Shown here: in pieces, positions 25,381-33,502 of the stretch | Layout of the letters: every line of letters begins with the position of its first letter | Numbering within the stretch: the stretch's first letter is position 1 | Source: Poriferisodalis sp965214215 | GTDB lineage: Bacteria; Actinomycetota; Acidimicrobiia; Acidimicrobiales; Poriferisodalaceae | Assembly (NCBI RefSeq): GCF_965214215.1 | Contig: NZ_CBDCBD010000003.1 | Location: 1,984,001 to 2,048,000 of the forward strand | Direction: 5' to 3' | DNA length: 64,000 nt | Translations under genes and position numbers: made by a program | Notes under the pieces: generated by a model | What the model saw: only the letters and a program-made list of their open reading frames with translations | Database searches by the model: none | Told to the model about the DNA's origin: nothing

Positions 25381-27927
25381 TCAGCGGATCTGCTTGAGGA
25401 TCGAGGTCTCCGACAGGCTCGATCGAATGTCGGTGTCGGCCACCGTTGGCACGTCGGGGCACCAGTGCGACATCGCCGCTTCCAGCGTTGCCTTGACGTC
25501 GGCGGCGATTGCCGGCGCGTCCGGTTCGTCGCACTCGATGACGACGCTGTCGTGCACCGTTTGCACCGCGACCGCCGTCGGGTATTGCGCCAGGACCTCG
25601 CCCAGTCGCCCGTAGGCGTCGAGCATCACGTCGGCCACGCCGCCTTGGATCGGCGCGTTGCGGTACGCGTTGGCCATCTGGCCGACCCGGGTGTGCAGCG
25701 CGCGCTGGAGCAGGAACTGTTGGTCGGCATCGCCCATCGCGACGCCCACCTCATCAATCACCGCGCGCCGCAGATGCCGCTGCTCGAGCACCTTGTCCAC
25801 TGCTGGTCGCAGCAATCCTCCCGTCGGCGCCGTCGGGGGAGCGAGCTCGAATCGCTGAAGTACCCGGCGCCACACCGCTGCGGGGCGAGGCTTGGCCGAG
25901 CAACCGACCACCGCCGCGGCTTCGCCCAGCACCCAGTCCACCGAGAAGGTGAATTGTTGGCGACGGCCAGCCGGTGTCCGGGAGCAGAACGACAACGGAG
26001 CGCCGTCGGGCCGCACGACCACCGGTGCAGCGAATGACAGCGCCCATGCCACGTCGGCAACGTCGATGTCTCGCAGGTTGATCTGTGGGCCCTGAGCGAA
26101 TCGGCCCGCGTCGATCGCCTCTGCACGCCCCGCAGCGGCCACCGCTTCGTGGACCTCCTCGGCACTGTGATGCCGACGCTGCTGATTGCGCAGTGTCCGG
26201 CGGGCATCGTCAGTGCGCGGCCACAGGGCCCCCAAGCGCAACGACAACGGCCAGTCGGCGTCCAGCGATGTTGCCGCGAAGTGCCCGATGAATCGGTCAC
26301 GCTCGTCGACCCATGCGGCGATCCCGGGGTAGGCGGCGAGGTAGGCCTCGATCAGCGCGTCCGCCTCGCCGCGGCTGGTGGGCACGCCGGCATCAGTCAG
26401 CCCGCGAGATAGCCCCGCGCCGCGCTGCCCGTACAGGATTCCGAAGTTGATGCGTTTGGCCTTTGTGCGGAACTCCTCGTAGCGGGGCCGGTCCAGCGCC
26501 GCCAGACCCGCCGGACCGCCGAGCTGCACGCCGAACATCCGCTCAGCCGTGGCGGTGTGGATGTCGTGGCCCGCGATGAAGGCTGCCCGCAGGCCCTCGT
26601 CGCTGGCCAACTGTGTGGCGAATCGCAATTCCGCCTGACTGAGGTCGGAATACACGAAGGCCCGGCCGGGCGGCGCCTTCATGTAGGGCTTGAGACGTGG
26701 GGTGAAGTTCTGCGCGTTTGGATTGCGGCTGGCCAGCCGGCCGGTGTTGGTGCCCACCACCTGCAGGTACTCCGGGTGGAGCCGACCATCGGGCCACAGG
26801 TGCTCAGACATCGTGTGGCCGTAGGTGCTGAGTGTCTTGGACAGATCGCGGTACGCCAGGAGCGCCGTGCAGATGTCGCCGCCGATGCCCGCGAGCACCG
26901 ACGCGCCGAGTGAGTCGGTCGGCGCCAAGGGCCGGGCGCGACCATCGGTCTTGGCCGTCCACGCTTCGATCCGGTCGGCTGCGAAGCGATTCAGCACCTC
27001 GCGTGCCTGCAGTTCGCTGTCTGGATTCCAGTTCGGTTCGAGGCCGCCGCCGAACAGGTCGCCTTGACCGCCGCCAGTCAGCTCAGCCAGCTGTGTCAGC
27101 ACCTCGGTTCGCTGGATCGCCAGCTCGGCCAGCTCGGCCTCCCACCCCGCTGCATCGAAGGGCAAGCCCGCCCGCTCCATGCGGTCCAGAAATGGGCGGG
27201 CTGACTGCTCCAGGCGGCATACCTCCTCCAGCTCAGCTTCCTGAAGGCGTTCGCGCAGGACGTCGGATACCCACAGCGTCTCGACGGCATCGGCCGCGGC
27301 GTAGGCCACTTGGCGGTCGTTCAAAGGGCCATCGGCGCCGAATGACAACTGCGTCGTGGCCTTGCCCTCGACGCGCAGCCCCAGGTAGCGCTCGGCTGCC
27401 CAGGCCAACCCGTGGAAGAAGCCGAACCCGGTCAAGCCCTGGTGCAGCAGGGCATCGGCTAGTTGGGCGTCCCACCAGCGCAGAGATCCGACGGCCGCTC
27501 CAGCCGCGATGGCCGGTTTCATGAGATGGGTGTCGATGACCCGATCGTCGAAGTTCGCATTCCAGGCATCCGACGCCAGATCCTGCACCCGGAGACCGTC
27601 GTGCAGTGCTGTGGCCAGCTCCGCCAGATCGTGCGTGGTGACGTCAACGACCCAAGCGCGTTCGGTGCCGTCGGGGGCACGGGTCGCCGCCGAGATCACC
27701 CGCAACTGCGGGACGTGGCCGCGTTGCGCCACTCCGCGCTGCTCGTATTCGGTCTCGGTGTCGATCGCACGGCCCACCGAAGCGGCCAGTGCATCGACGA
27801 AGTCGCCGAGCCCATCAGGACCCACCACGCTGACCGGAACTTCGGCAGGATCCTTCGTCTGCACCGGGCGTGGATCGAGCCGTCGGGCGTCGATTCTGCC
27901 GTCGGCGACATCGGCTGCGAGGTCCAC
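25381..27927 (-). CDS. Family A DNA polymerase with 3'-5' exonuclease domain and a large palm/fingers insertion
   Basis: The 848-residue protein has an exonuclease-like N-terminus (AIDTETEY near residue 53, DDRVIDTHL, AYAAADAVETLW) and a Pol I-type polymerase: motif A YSDLSQAELRFAT near 424, motif B RTKAKRINFGILYGQ near 486-500, and motif C QTVHDSVVIE near 787. Motif C lies about 290 residues after motif B, against roughly 120 in E. coli Pol I, so about 165 residues are inserted between O-helix region and motif C. Motif C also reads HDS in place of HDE. There is no 5'-nuclease domain. It is therefore an accessory Pol A-like enzyme, not the main Pol I. GTG start with TAGGGT 6 nt upstream. Confidence 0.87.
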   Translation of the reverse strand: MDLAADVADGRIDARRLDPRPVQTKDPAEVPVSVVGPDGLGDFVDALAASVGRAIDTETEYEQRGVAQRGHVPQLRVISAATRAPDGTERAWVVDVTTHDLAELATALHDGLRVQDLASDAWNANFDDRVIDTHLMKPAIAAGAAVGSLRWWDAQLADALLHQGLTGFGFFHGLAWAAERYLGLRVEGKATTQLSFGADGPLNDRQVAYAAADAVETLWVSDVLRERLQEAELEEVCRLEQSARPFLDRMERAGLPFDAAGWEAELAELAIQRTEVLTQLAELTGGGQGDLFGGGLEPNWNPDSELQAREVLNRFAADRIEAWTAKTDGRARPLAPTDSLGASVLAGIGGDICTALLAYRDLSKTLSTYGHTMSEHLWPDGRLHPEYLQVVGTNTGRLASRNPNAQNFTPRLKPYMKAPPGRAFVYSDLSQAELRFATQLASDEGLRAAFIAGHDIHTATAERMFGVQLGGPAGLAALDRPRYEEFRTKAKRINFGILYGQRGAGLSRGLTDAGVPTSRGEADALIEAYLAAYPGIAAWVDERDRFIGHFAATSLDADWPLSLRLGALWPRTDDARRTLRNQQRRHHSAEEVHEAVAAAGRAEAIDAGRFAQGPQINLRDIDVADVAWALSFAAPVVVRPDGAPLSFCSRTPAGRRQQFTFSVDWVLGEAAAVVGCSAKPRPAAVWRRVLQRFELAPPTAPTGGLLRPAVDKVLEQRHLRRAVIDEVGVAMGDADQQFLLQRALHTRVGQMANAYRNAPIQGGVADVMLDAYGRLGEVLAQYPTAVAVQTVHDSVVIECDEPDAPAIAADVKATLEAAMSHWCPDVPTVADTDIRSSLSETSILKQIR

Positions 27928-27933
27928 GAGCGC

Positions 27934-27939
27934 ACCCTA
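27934..27939 (-). promoter_or_regulatory. -10 element TAGGGT for the DNA polymerase gene (leaderless)
   Basis: TAGGGT on the reverse strand lies 6 nt before GTG 27927. Confidence 0.45.
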
Positions 27940-28037
27940 GGACGGCCCTGTGACGCTGACCGGCCGCCCGAGACGACGTTGCGCGGCCTCCCGCCGAACC
28001 GACCGGGGCGCAACGTTCGATCAGCCCGAAGCTCGAT

Positions 28038-29123
28038 CTACGGGTACTGGACCTCGATGAAGTCGTCCGGCGAGCCGGTCCCCGAGGCGGTCTCGGCCTC
28101 GATGAGCTCGTGCAGCCGTTTCGCCACCGGCCCGACCGTGCCGTCGCCGATCGGGGCGCCGTCCCACTCCACCACCGGGAACACGTGGGTGTCGCCGCCC
28201 GACATGATGAGCTCGGCACCGCGGTGTGCCTCGTCGGCCCGCAGCGGCCTCTGCTCAACGCTTGCCAGCAGGCCCTCGTCGCACAACGGCCCACGGGCCA
28301 GATCGAGCAGGCGCCGCATGGTGGTGCCGTGCAGGATGCCCTCGAACGGGGGAGTGACGAACACGCCGTCGGTGCTCACGCTGCACACGTTCAGCACGCA
28401 GGCTTCAGCGATGAAGCCGTCGTCGTCCACGATGATGCCGAACGTGCCGCCGCCGTCGGCTGCCTCCATGTGGGTCAGCACGTTGAGCAAGTAGTTGTTC
28501 GACTTGATCTGGGCGAGCAGCGGCGGCTTCTGTGGTGTCTCGCGCACCGTTGCTTCGCGGAAGCCGTCCCTCATCGGATCGAAGCCCCCGGCGCCGAAGC
28601 TCATCGGGTCGAGCACGACGCAGTAGAAGCACGGCTCCTCGCACTCGGCGGGCATAAACGAGAAGCCGCCGGGTCCGGGCGTCAGCCAATACCGGACGAT
28701 GCCGTCGCGGGCGCCCGAGGCAGCGGCCGTGTCAGCCACCATCTGCATGAGCTCGCCGCGCGACCACGGGACCCGCAGGCGCGCGCCCGCTGCGCTCGCG
28801 AGCAGCCGATCAATGTGGATGCCGAGCCGGTACAGCCGGCCGTTCACCAGCGAGCAGGTATCGAAGACCCCGTGACCCCGGTGAACCATGTGATCGTCGA
28901 GCGGCACGGTCATGACGGTGGGATCGGTGACGACCCCGCCGAGATAGGAGCTGAACATGGCGTAGCAGCCGCGTTTGCCGTGACGCCTGGCTGCCATCCG
29001 CTCGACGGCTTCGGCGGCGCTCAGGATCCGTTGGGCGGGCCGCACTCGATCGCCCGTCTCATCAGGCGTGCTGGGGTTGCCGTCCACGTTCTCGTCGGCG
29101 GTTGGGACCGTCCGTGGCGCCAC
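28038..29123 (-). CDS. Class IV aminotransferase (branched-chain / D-amino-acid type)
   Basis: The 361-residue fold-type IV PLP enzyme has the HRGHGVFDTCSLVNGRLYRLGIHIDRLLASA opening, the PLP lysine in LAQIKSNNYLLNVL, and FIAEACVLNVCSV plus GILHGTTMRRLLDLA in the cofactor phosphate region. Relatives are branched-chain aminotransferases, D-amino-acid transaminases and aminodeoxychorismate lyases; sequence alone does not separate these. The first 55 residues are an extension rich in charged residues. The GTG start has TAATAT 6 nt upstream. Confidence 0.85.
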   Translation of the reverse strand: MAPRTVPTADENVDGNPSTPDETGDRVRPAQRILSAAEAVERMAARRHGKRGCYAMFSSYLGGVVTDPTVMTVPLDDHMVHRGHGVFDTCSLVNGRLYRLGIHIDRLLASAAGARLRVPWSRGELMQMVADTAAASGARDGIVRYWLTPGPGGFSFMPAECEEPCFYCVVLDPMSFGAGGFDPMRDGFREATVRETPQKPPLLAQIKSNNYLLNVLTHMEAADGGGTFGIIVDDDGFIAEACVLNVCSVSTDGVFVTPPFEGILHGTTMRRLLDLARGPLCDEGLLASVEQRPLRADEAHRGAELIMSGGDTHVFPVVEWDGAPIGDGTVGPVAKRLHELIEAETASGTGSPDDFIEVQYP

Positions 29124-29129
29124 GCACCG

Positions 29130-29135
29130 ATATTA
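29130..29135 (-). promoter_or_regulatory. -10 element TAATAT for the class IV aminotransferase (leaderless)
   Basis: TAATAT on the reverse strand, an AT island in GC-rich sequence, lies 6 nt before GTG 29123. Confidence 0.5.
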
Positions 29136-29356
29136 CGTGTCCTGCCACGGTTGGCTCGGGGAGGCACTGCTCCCGACACCACCAGCCCGCACTTGCGCCA
29201 GGCGAGCCCTGCATCTGCCGCGGCCCTCCGCCCTCAACGCCGCCGACCTGCGCTGGCCGGCAGGCACTGGTCAGCAGGGCACCGTCGCCGGGCGCCAGCC
29301 GGCCGCACTAGTCGGCCTGGTGCTGGTCGCCACCTCCGGCTGGTGTCCGGCTCGCG

Positions 29357-29362
29357 TAGCCT
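29357..29362 (+). promoter_or_regulatory. -10 element TAGCCT for pgsA (leaderless)
   Basis: TAGCCT lies 9 nt before ATG 29372 and there is no Shine-Dalgarno. Confidence 0.45.
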
Positions 29363-29371
29363 CGCCGGGCA

Positions 29372-29971
29372 ATGGCGGTTCCGGATGGGGAGGACGCGCC
29401 TCCGGCGTTCGGGCCGGCGGCGCTGGTCACTCCGGCCAACCTTGTGACGGTCGCCCGGATCGCCGCCTCGCCGGTTTTCATCGTGATGATCGTGTCGTGG
29501 GGGGCACGGTGGGCAACATTCGCTGTCGGCTTCGTGATCGCCATGACCGACTACCTCGACGGCTGGCTTGCTCGCCGTCACGGCTCGACGCGCGCCGGCG
29601 CGTTCCTGGATCCGCTGGCAGACAAGGTATTCGTGCTCGGCGGAATGGCAGCGCTGGTGTGGAATGGCCAATTCCACGTGGTGCCGGTGGTCATCATCGC
29701 CGTGCGAGAGCTGGTGATCAGCGCCTACCGGTCAAGAGCCGGTCGCCGGGGCATCTCGATTCCGGCAACGAAGCTGGCCAAGTGGAAGACGTTCACCCAG
29801 CTGTGGGCCATCGGCTTCGCAGTCATGCCGCCGCTGGCGACGAACGCCCACTGGGTCGCCACGCTCACCTTGTGGGTTGCAGTGGCGCTCACGATCTGGA
29901 CGGGCTGGTCGTACCTGCGTTCGGCACGCAGCGTCGCCGCGGCCCAGCTCGGCGACGACACCGACGGCTAA
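29372..29971 (+). CDS. pgsA: CDP-alcohol phosphatidyltransferase, phosphatidylglycerophosphate synthase
   Basis: The 199-residue integral membrane protein contains the full CDP-alcohol phosphotransferase signature D-x2-DG-x2-AR-x8-G-x3-D-x3-D (TDYLDGWLARRHGSTRAGAF followed by LDPLADK). Several membrane segments surround it. The opening TPANLVTVARIAASPVF and the position just before cinA match actinobacterial pgsA, which makes phosphatidylglycerophosphate from CDP-diacylglycerol and glycerol-3-phosphate. Other CDP-alcohol transferases, such as phosphatidylinositol phosphate synthase, are less likely given the cinA neighbour. Confidence 0.88.
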   Translation: MAVPDGEDAPPAFGPAALVTPANLVTVARIAASPVFIVMIVSWGARWATFAVGFVIAMTDYLDGWLARRHGSTRAGAFLDPLADKVFVLGGMAALVWNGQFHVVPVVIIAVRELVISAYRSRAGRRGISIPATKLAKWKTFTQLWAIGFAVMPPLATNAHWVATLTLWVAVALTIWTGWSYLRSARSVAAAQLGDDTDG

Positions 29972-30011
29972 GAGGCTGAGCCGGTAGGCGACGCCGTGGC
30001 CCGCGCGGCCC

Positions 30012-30026
30012 GTGAGCGCAGTGAGC
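30012..30026. repeat. 15-mer GTGAGCGCAGTGAGC repeat
   Basis: One copy of the short dispersed motif also found at 10209, 10229 and 58193, here in the pgsA-cinA spacer. Confidence 0.5.
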
Positions 30027-30054
30027 TGGCAGGGTGCGCGCAGCCAGCCGCAAT

Positions 30055-30060
30055 TAGGGT
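30055..30060 (+). promoter_or_regulatory. -10 element TAGGGT for cinA (leaderless)
   Basis: TAGGGT lies 8 nt before GTG 30069, where CinA homology begins. Confidence 0.5.
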
Positions 30061-30068
30061 CACGCCTT

Positions 30069-31532
30069 GTGAAGACCGAGATTGTCGCCGTGGGAACAGA
30101 ATTGCTGCTGGGCCAGATTGTCGACACCAATTCGTCGTGGATGGGCGAGCAGCTCGCCCTGGCCGGCATCGACAGCCATTACCAGACGAAGGTGGGCGAC
30201 AACTGGGACCGCATCGACGCATCGTTCCGGCTGGCGCTCGACCGCAGCGACGCCGTCATCGTGTGCGGCGGGCTGGGGCCGACCCAAGACGACATCACCC
30301 GTGAGGTCCTCGCATCGGTGATGGGCGTCGAACTGGTGCTCGATGAGCGGATCGCCGAGCGAATCCGCTCCATGTTCGCGAGCCGCAGCCGGCCGATGCC
30401 CGAGAACAACCTGCGTCAGGCCATGGTGCCCGCCGGCGCCACACCGATCCCTCAGCAGCCCGGCACCGCCCCCGGATTGATGGCGCCGATTCGCTGGGTG
30501 CGGGGCGTGGGTGCAGTGCCGCTGGGCGCTGAGCCTCCAGACGGGGCTGAGGTGCTCGACCGCGTCGTCTACGTGGTGCCCGGCGTGCCCTATGAGATGC
30601 GCGAGATGCTCAACGGCACGGTGCTGGGCGACCTGCAACGTCGCGCCGGTGTCAGCGCGACGATCGAGAGCCGCGTCCTGCGGACGTGGGGCCAGAGCGA
30701 ATCGGGGCTGGCAGAGATGCTGGCCGGCCGCATCGACGAGCTCGACGAGGCCGGCAACCCGACGCTCGCGTTCTTGGCCAGCGGCATCGAGGGCATCAAG
30801 GTCCGCATCACGGCCAAGGGGGCCGATTCGGCCGAGGCGTGGCAGCTCATCGACTCCGAACAGGCAGTGCTGGAGCCGATGCTCGGCGATCTCGTGTTCG
30901 CCTACGACGACGACACGATGGAAACCGCCGTGCTGGCCGAACTGGGCCGACTCGGGCTGACGCTGGGCGTGGCCGAGACGGTCACCGGCGGGCGCATGGC
31001 GAACCGCCTGTCCTCCGCGGAGGCCGCCATGCGAGCGGGCACAGCCGCAGGTGGGGCGAAGCTGGGCGACCCTGGACTGGCGTCTTCGCCCGTCGGCGAT
31101 CAGCCGGACTCCTCGGTCCCTCGCACGTTTACAGGCGGCATCGTGGCCCGCTCGGAGCACTTGGCCGAGTATCTGCTGCATGCCGGCTCGTCGGCGGTGT
31201 CGCCGATGGGCGACGACCTCGTGCCTCCGCTGGCGTCAACCGCTGGTGCCGAAGCGCTCGCACGGGCCGCCCGCCTGCGCACCGGCGCCAGCGTGGGATT
31301 GGCTGTCACCGCCGTGGAGGACCGTGCGTCGGCGACTCCTGAGCACCCCTATGGCACGGCCTTCCTAGCTGTGTCGATATCTGCGCAAGCGGCGCACGGC
31401 GACACGCCCGCCGTCGCACACCGGGACATGGCAGACGAGATCCGACTGCCGGGCGACCGCGAGCGACTCGCCGACTACAGCGCGATCTCGGCGTTGAACC
31501 TGTTGCGCCTCGTGCTCACCGGGCGCCGCTAG
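30069..31532 (+). CDS. cinA: CinA-family protein with degenerate nicotinamide-nucleotide amidase domain
   Basis: The 487-residue protein starts with the CinA/MoaB-like domain (KTEIVAVGTELLLGQIVDTNS, then VIVCGGLGPTQDDITREVL). The N-terminal domain acts as an ADP-ribose pyrophosphatase in characterised homologs. The C-terminal domain corresponds to PncC, but its signature reads AETVTGG in place of AESCTGG, which loses the catalytic Ser. Its GGVVAYSNEAK block reads GGIVARSEHLAE, and the TGIAGP loop is absent. A low-complexity insertion of about 28 residues (around 31037-31125) splits the amidase domain. The C-terminal half is probably inactive as an amidase. It follows pgsA as in many actinobacteria. 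Confidence 0.88.
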   Translation: MKTEIVAVGTELLLGQIVDTNSSWMGEQLALAGIDSHYQTKVGDNWDRIDASFRLALDRSDAVIVCGGLGPTQDDITREVLASVMGVELVLDERIAERIRSMFASRSRPMPENNLRQAMVPAGATPIPQQPGTAPGLMAPIRWVRGVGAVPLGAEPPDGAEVLDRVVYVVPGVPYEMREMLNGTVLGDLQRRAGVSATIESRVLRTWGQSESGLAEMLAGRIDELDEAGNPTLAFLASGIEGIKVRITAKGADSAEAWQLIDSEQAVLEPMLGDLVFAYDDDTMETAVLAELGRLGLTLGVAETVTGGRMANRLSSAEAAMRAGTAAGGAKLGDPGLASSPVGDQPDSSVPRTFTGGIVARSEHLAEYLLHAGSSAVSPMGDDLVPPLASTAGAEALARAARLRTGASVGLAVTAVEDRASATPEHPYGTAFLAVSISAQAAHGDTPAVAHRDMADEIRLPGDRERLADYSAISALNLLRLVLTGRR

Positions 31533-31631
31533 CACGCCGAGCTGACAGGTGCCGCCGCGGCCCCAGCCGCCCTCGCGCGTCGGCCGTGCTGACATCCGAC
31601 GAATTCGCACTCTGGATGGCAGGCTGTCCCG

Positions 31632-32534
31632 ATGCGTTTCGGATTCTGGACCAAGAACGACCAAGAGATCTCGGCGATCATCGAGTGCTGCCAACATGCG
31701 GAAGCGACCGGTTGGGACGGTCTGTGGTTCGCCGATCACTTCATGCCCAACGAGGAGAACGTGGATCAGCCGGTGCACGAGGCCTGGTCGGTGCTGGCGG
31801 CGCTCGCGGTGGCGGTGCCCCGGGTGCGACTGGGCCCGCTGGTGGCGGGCAACACGTACCGCAACCCGGCGTTGACCGCCAAAACCGCTGCGACCATCGA
31901 TCACATCTCCGGTGGCCGGGTGGTGCTCGGCATCGGTGCCGGCTGGCAGGAGAACGAGCACGAGGCCTACGGCTTCGACTTCGGCACGCTGCGCAGCCGT
32001 ATGGACCGATTCGACGAAGCCGTCGAGATCATCAGCTCGCTGCTCGGCAACCACCGCACGAACCTGAACGGCGAGCATTACACGGTGACTGAGGCGCCGC
32101 TCGACCCCAAGCCGGTGCAGTCGCCGATCCCGCTGCTCATCGGCGGCGGCGGGCGACGCCGCACGCTGAGGACGACTGCCCGCTGGGCCACCGAGTGGAA
32201 CTACTGGGGCATGCCCGACGACATCGCGGAGCTGTGCGGCGTACTCAACGGCCACTGCGAGGCGATCGGCCGCGATCCCGCGGAGATCAGCCGCTCGGCG
32301 TGCGCCCTGCTGTTCATCAACGAGGACTCGGCCAAGCTCGACCGCTTCCGCGCTATGGACCTTGGCCGGGCCACCATCGTGGGCACACCCGACGAGGTCA
32401 GCGAGGTCGTCGAGCAGTATCGGCAGGTCGGCGTGGACGAGCTGATCATCCCCGATTTCACGTTCGGCCCGATGGAAGCCAAGAAGCACTCCATGGACCT
32501 GTTCATCAACGAAGTGGCGCCCAGCTTCCGCTGA
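31632..32534 (+). CDS. LLM-class F420-dependent oxidoreductase
   Basis: The 300-residue luciferase-like protein begins RFGFWTKNDQEISAIIECCQHAEATGWDGLWFADHF. It has RVRLGPLVAGNTYRNPALTAKTAATIDHISGGRVVLGIGAGWQENEHEAYGF and IPLLIGGGGRRRTLRTTARWATEWN, the F420-binding barrel elements of this class. Its substrate is unknown. A second LLM gene follows after 73 nt in the same direction, suggesting a common transcript. Starts other than ATG 31632 cannot be excluded, as the ribosome-binding site is weak. Confidence 0.86.
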   Translation: MRFGFWTKNDQEISAIIECCQHAEATGWDGLWFADHFMPNEENVDQPVHEAWSVLAALAVAVPRVRLGPLVAGNTYRNPALTAKTAATIDHISGGRVVLGIGAGWQENEHEAYGFDFGTLRSRMDRFDEAVEIISSLLGNHRTNLNGEHYTVTEAPLDPKPVQSPIPLLIGGGGRRRTLRTTARWATEWNYWGMPDDIAELCGVLNGHCEAIGRDPAEISRSACALLFINEDSAKLDRFRAMDLGRATIVGTPDEVSEVVEQYRQVGVDELIIPDFTFGPMEAKKHSMDLFINEVAPSFR

Positions 32535-32607
32535 ACGCGCCGCACGAACGCCAGCCGGCGTACCCCGCACGACACGAGACCACGAGCCAGACCACGAAAG
32601 GAATGCG

Positions 32608-33459
32608 ATGAAGATCGGTCTATTTCAGATCAACATGGGGGCGCTGGGCGAAGCGGCCGGTCCCGAGGGTGCCGGGCGAATTGCCGTCGCCGCCGAGCAG
32701 GCAGGCTTCGAGTCGGTGTGGACGGGCGAGCACGTGGTGCTTCCCGATCCGCAGGCACCGCCGTCGCCGGTGCCCCCGCTGCACCCGATGCTCGATCCAG
32801 CAGTTGCGCTCGCCTACGTTGCAGCGCTCACCAGCGAGATCAAGCTGGGCACCGGCATCATCATCGTGCCCCAGCGAAACCCGCTGGTGTTGGCCAAGGA
32901 GCTCGCCAGCGTGGACGTGCTGTCTGGCGGCCGCTTGCTGTTCGGCGTGGGCGTCGGCTATCTGGGGCCAGAGTTCGAGGCGCTGGGCATCCCCATGGAA
33001 GACCGAGCCCGCCGCACCGAGGAGTACATCGAGGCGATGCGGGCGATCTGGTCGATGGATCAGCCGGCCTACGACGGCGAGTTCGTGAGCTTCTCGAACG
33101 TGCAGGCCCGGCCCCGGCCGATCCAGCAGCCGGGACCTCCAGTGGTGATGGGCGGCCACACTGCGCCTGCGTTCCGCCGGTCGGTCTCCATGAGCGCGGG
33201 TTGGTACGGGTTCGCACTCGACTATGACGGCACCCAGAGATGCATCGAAGGGCTGTCCGAAGCGGGCGCCCGCTACGACCGTCCCGCGGAGCTCGGCCGC
33301 TTGGAGATCACCGTCACACCCCGGGTTCGCCCGACACCGGAAATGGTCGAGCGCTTCGCCGAGATGGGCGTCGACCGGCTGGTGCTGCTGCCCAACGGCC
33401 AGACCGCCGACGAGATCGCCGCGTTCGTCGACCACATCGGCACCACGCTGCTGTCCTGA
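32608..33459 (+). CDS. LLM-class F420-dependent oxidoreductase (TIGR03619-like)
   Basis: The 283-residue protein has AAEQAGFESVWTGEHVVLP, EIKLGTGIIIVPQRNPLVLAKELASVDVLSGGRLLFGVGVG and PPVVMGGHTAPAFRRSVSMSAGW, the typical LLM blocks. AAGGA lies 6 nt before the ATG. It is closer to the protein at 7955-8791 in overall pattern than to its immediate neighbour. Likely acts with the adjacent LLM enzyme in oxidative catabolism (inference). Confidence 0.86.
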   Translation: MKIGLFQINMGALGEAAGPEGAGRIAVAAEQAGFESVWTGEHVVLPDPQAPPSPVPPLHPMLDPAVALAYVAALTSEIKLGTGIIIVPQRNPLVLAKELASVDVLSGGRLLFGVGVGYLGPEFEALGIPMEDRARRTEEYIEAMRAIWSMDQPAYDGEFVSFSNVQARPRPIQQPGPPVVMGGHTAPAFRRSVSMSAGWYGFALDYDGTQRCIEGLSEAGARYDRPAELGRLEITVTPRVRPTPEMVERFAEMGVDRLVLLPNGQTADEIAAFVDHIGTTLLS

Positions 33460-33474
33460 GGTCGCGGCATCCTC

Positions 33475-33502
33475 GCCGCTGACGCGCCGTCGGCTCAGCG
33501 GC
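33475..33502. terminator. Candidate bidirectional terminator between convergent genes
   Basis: GCCGCTGA (33475-33482) pairs perfectly with TCAGCGGC (33495-33502) across a 12-nt loop. It lies 15 nt after the LLM stop and overlaps the stop of the convergent CoA-transferase. No T-run, as is common in high-GC actinobacteria. Confidence 0.4.

Noticed and set aside
31365..32570. 401-codon open frame antisense to the LLM oxidoreductase
   Set aside because: Shadow of a real gene; no family features.
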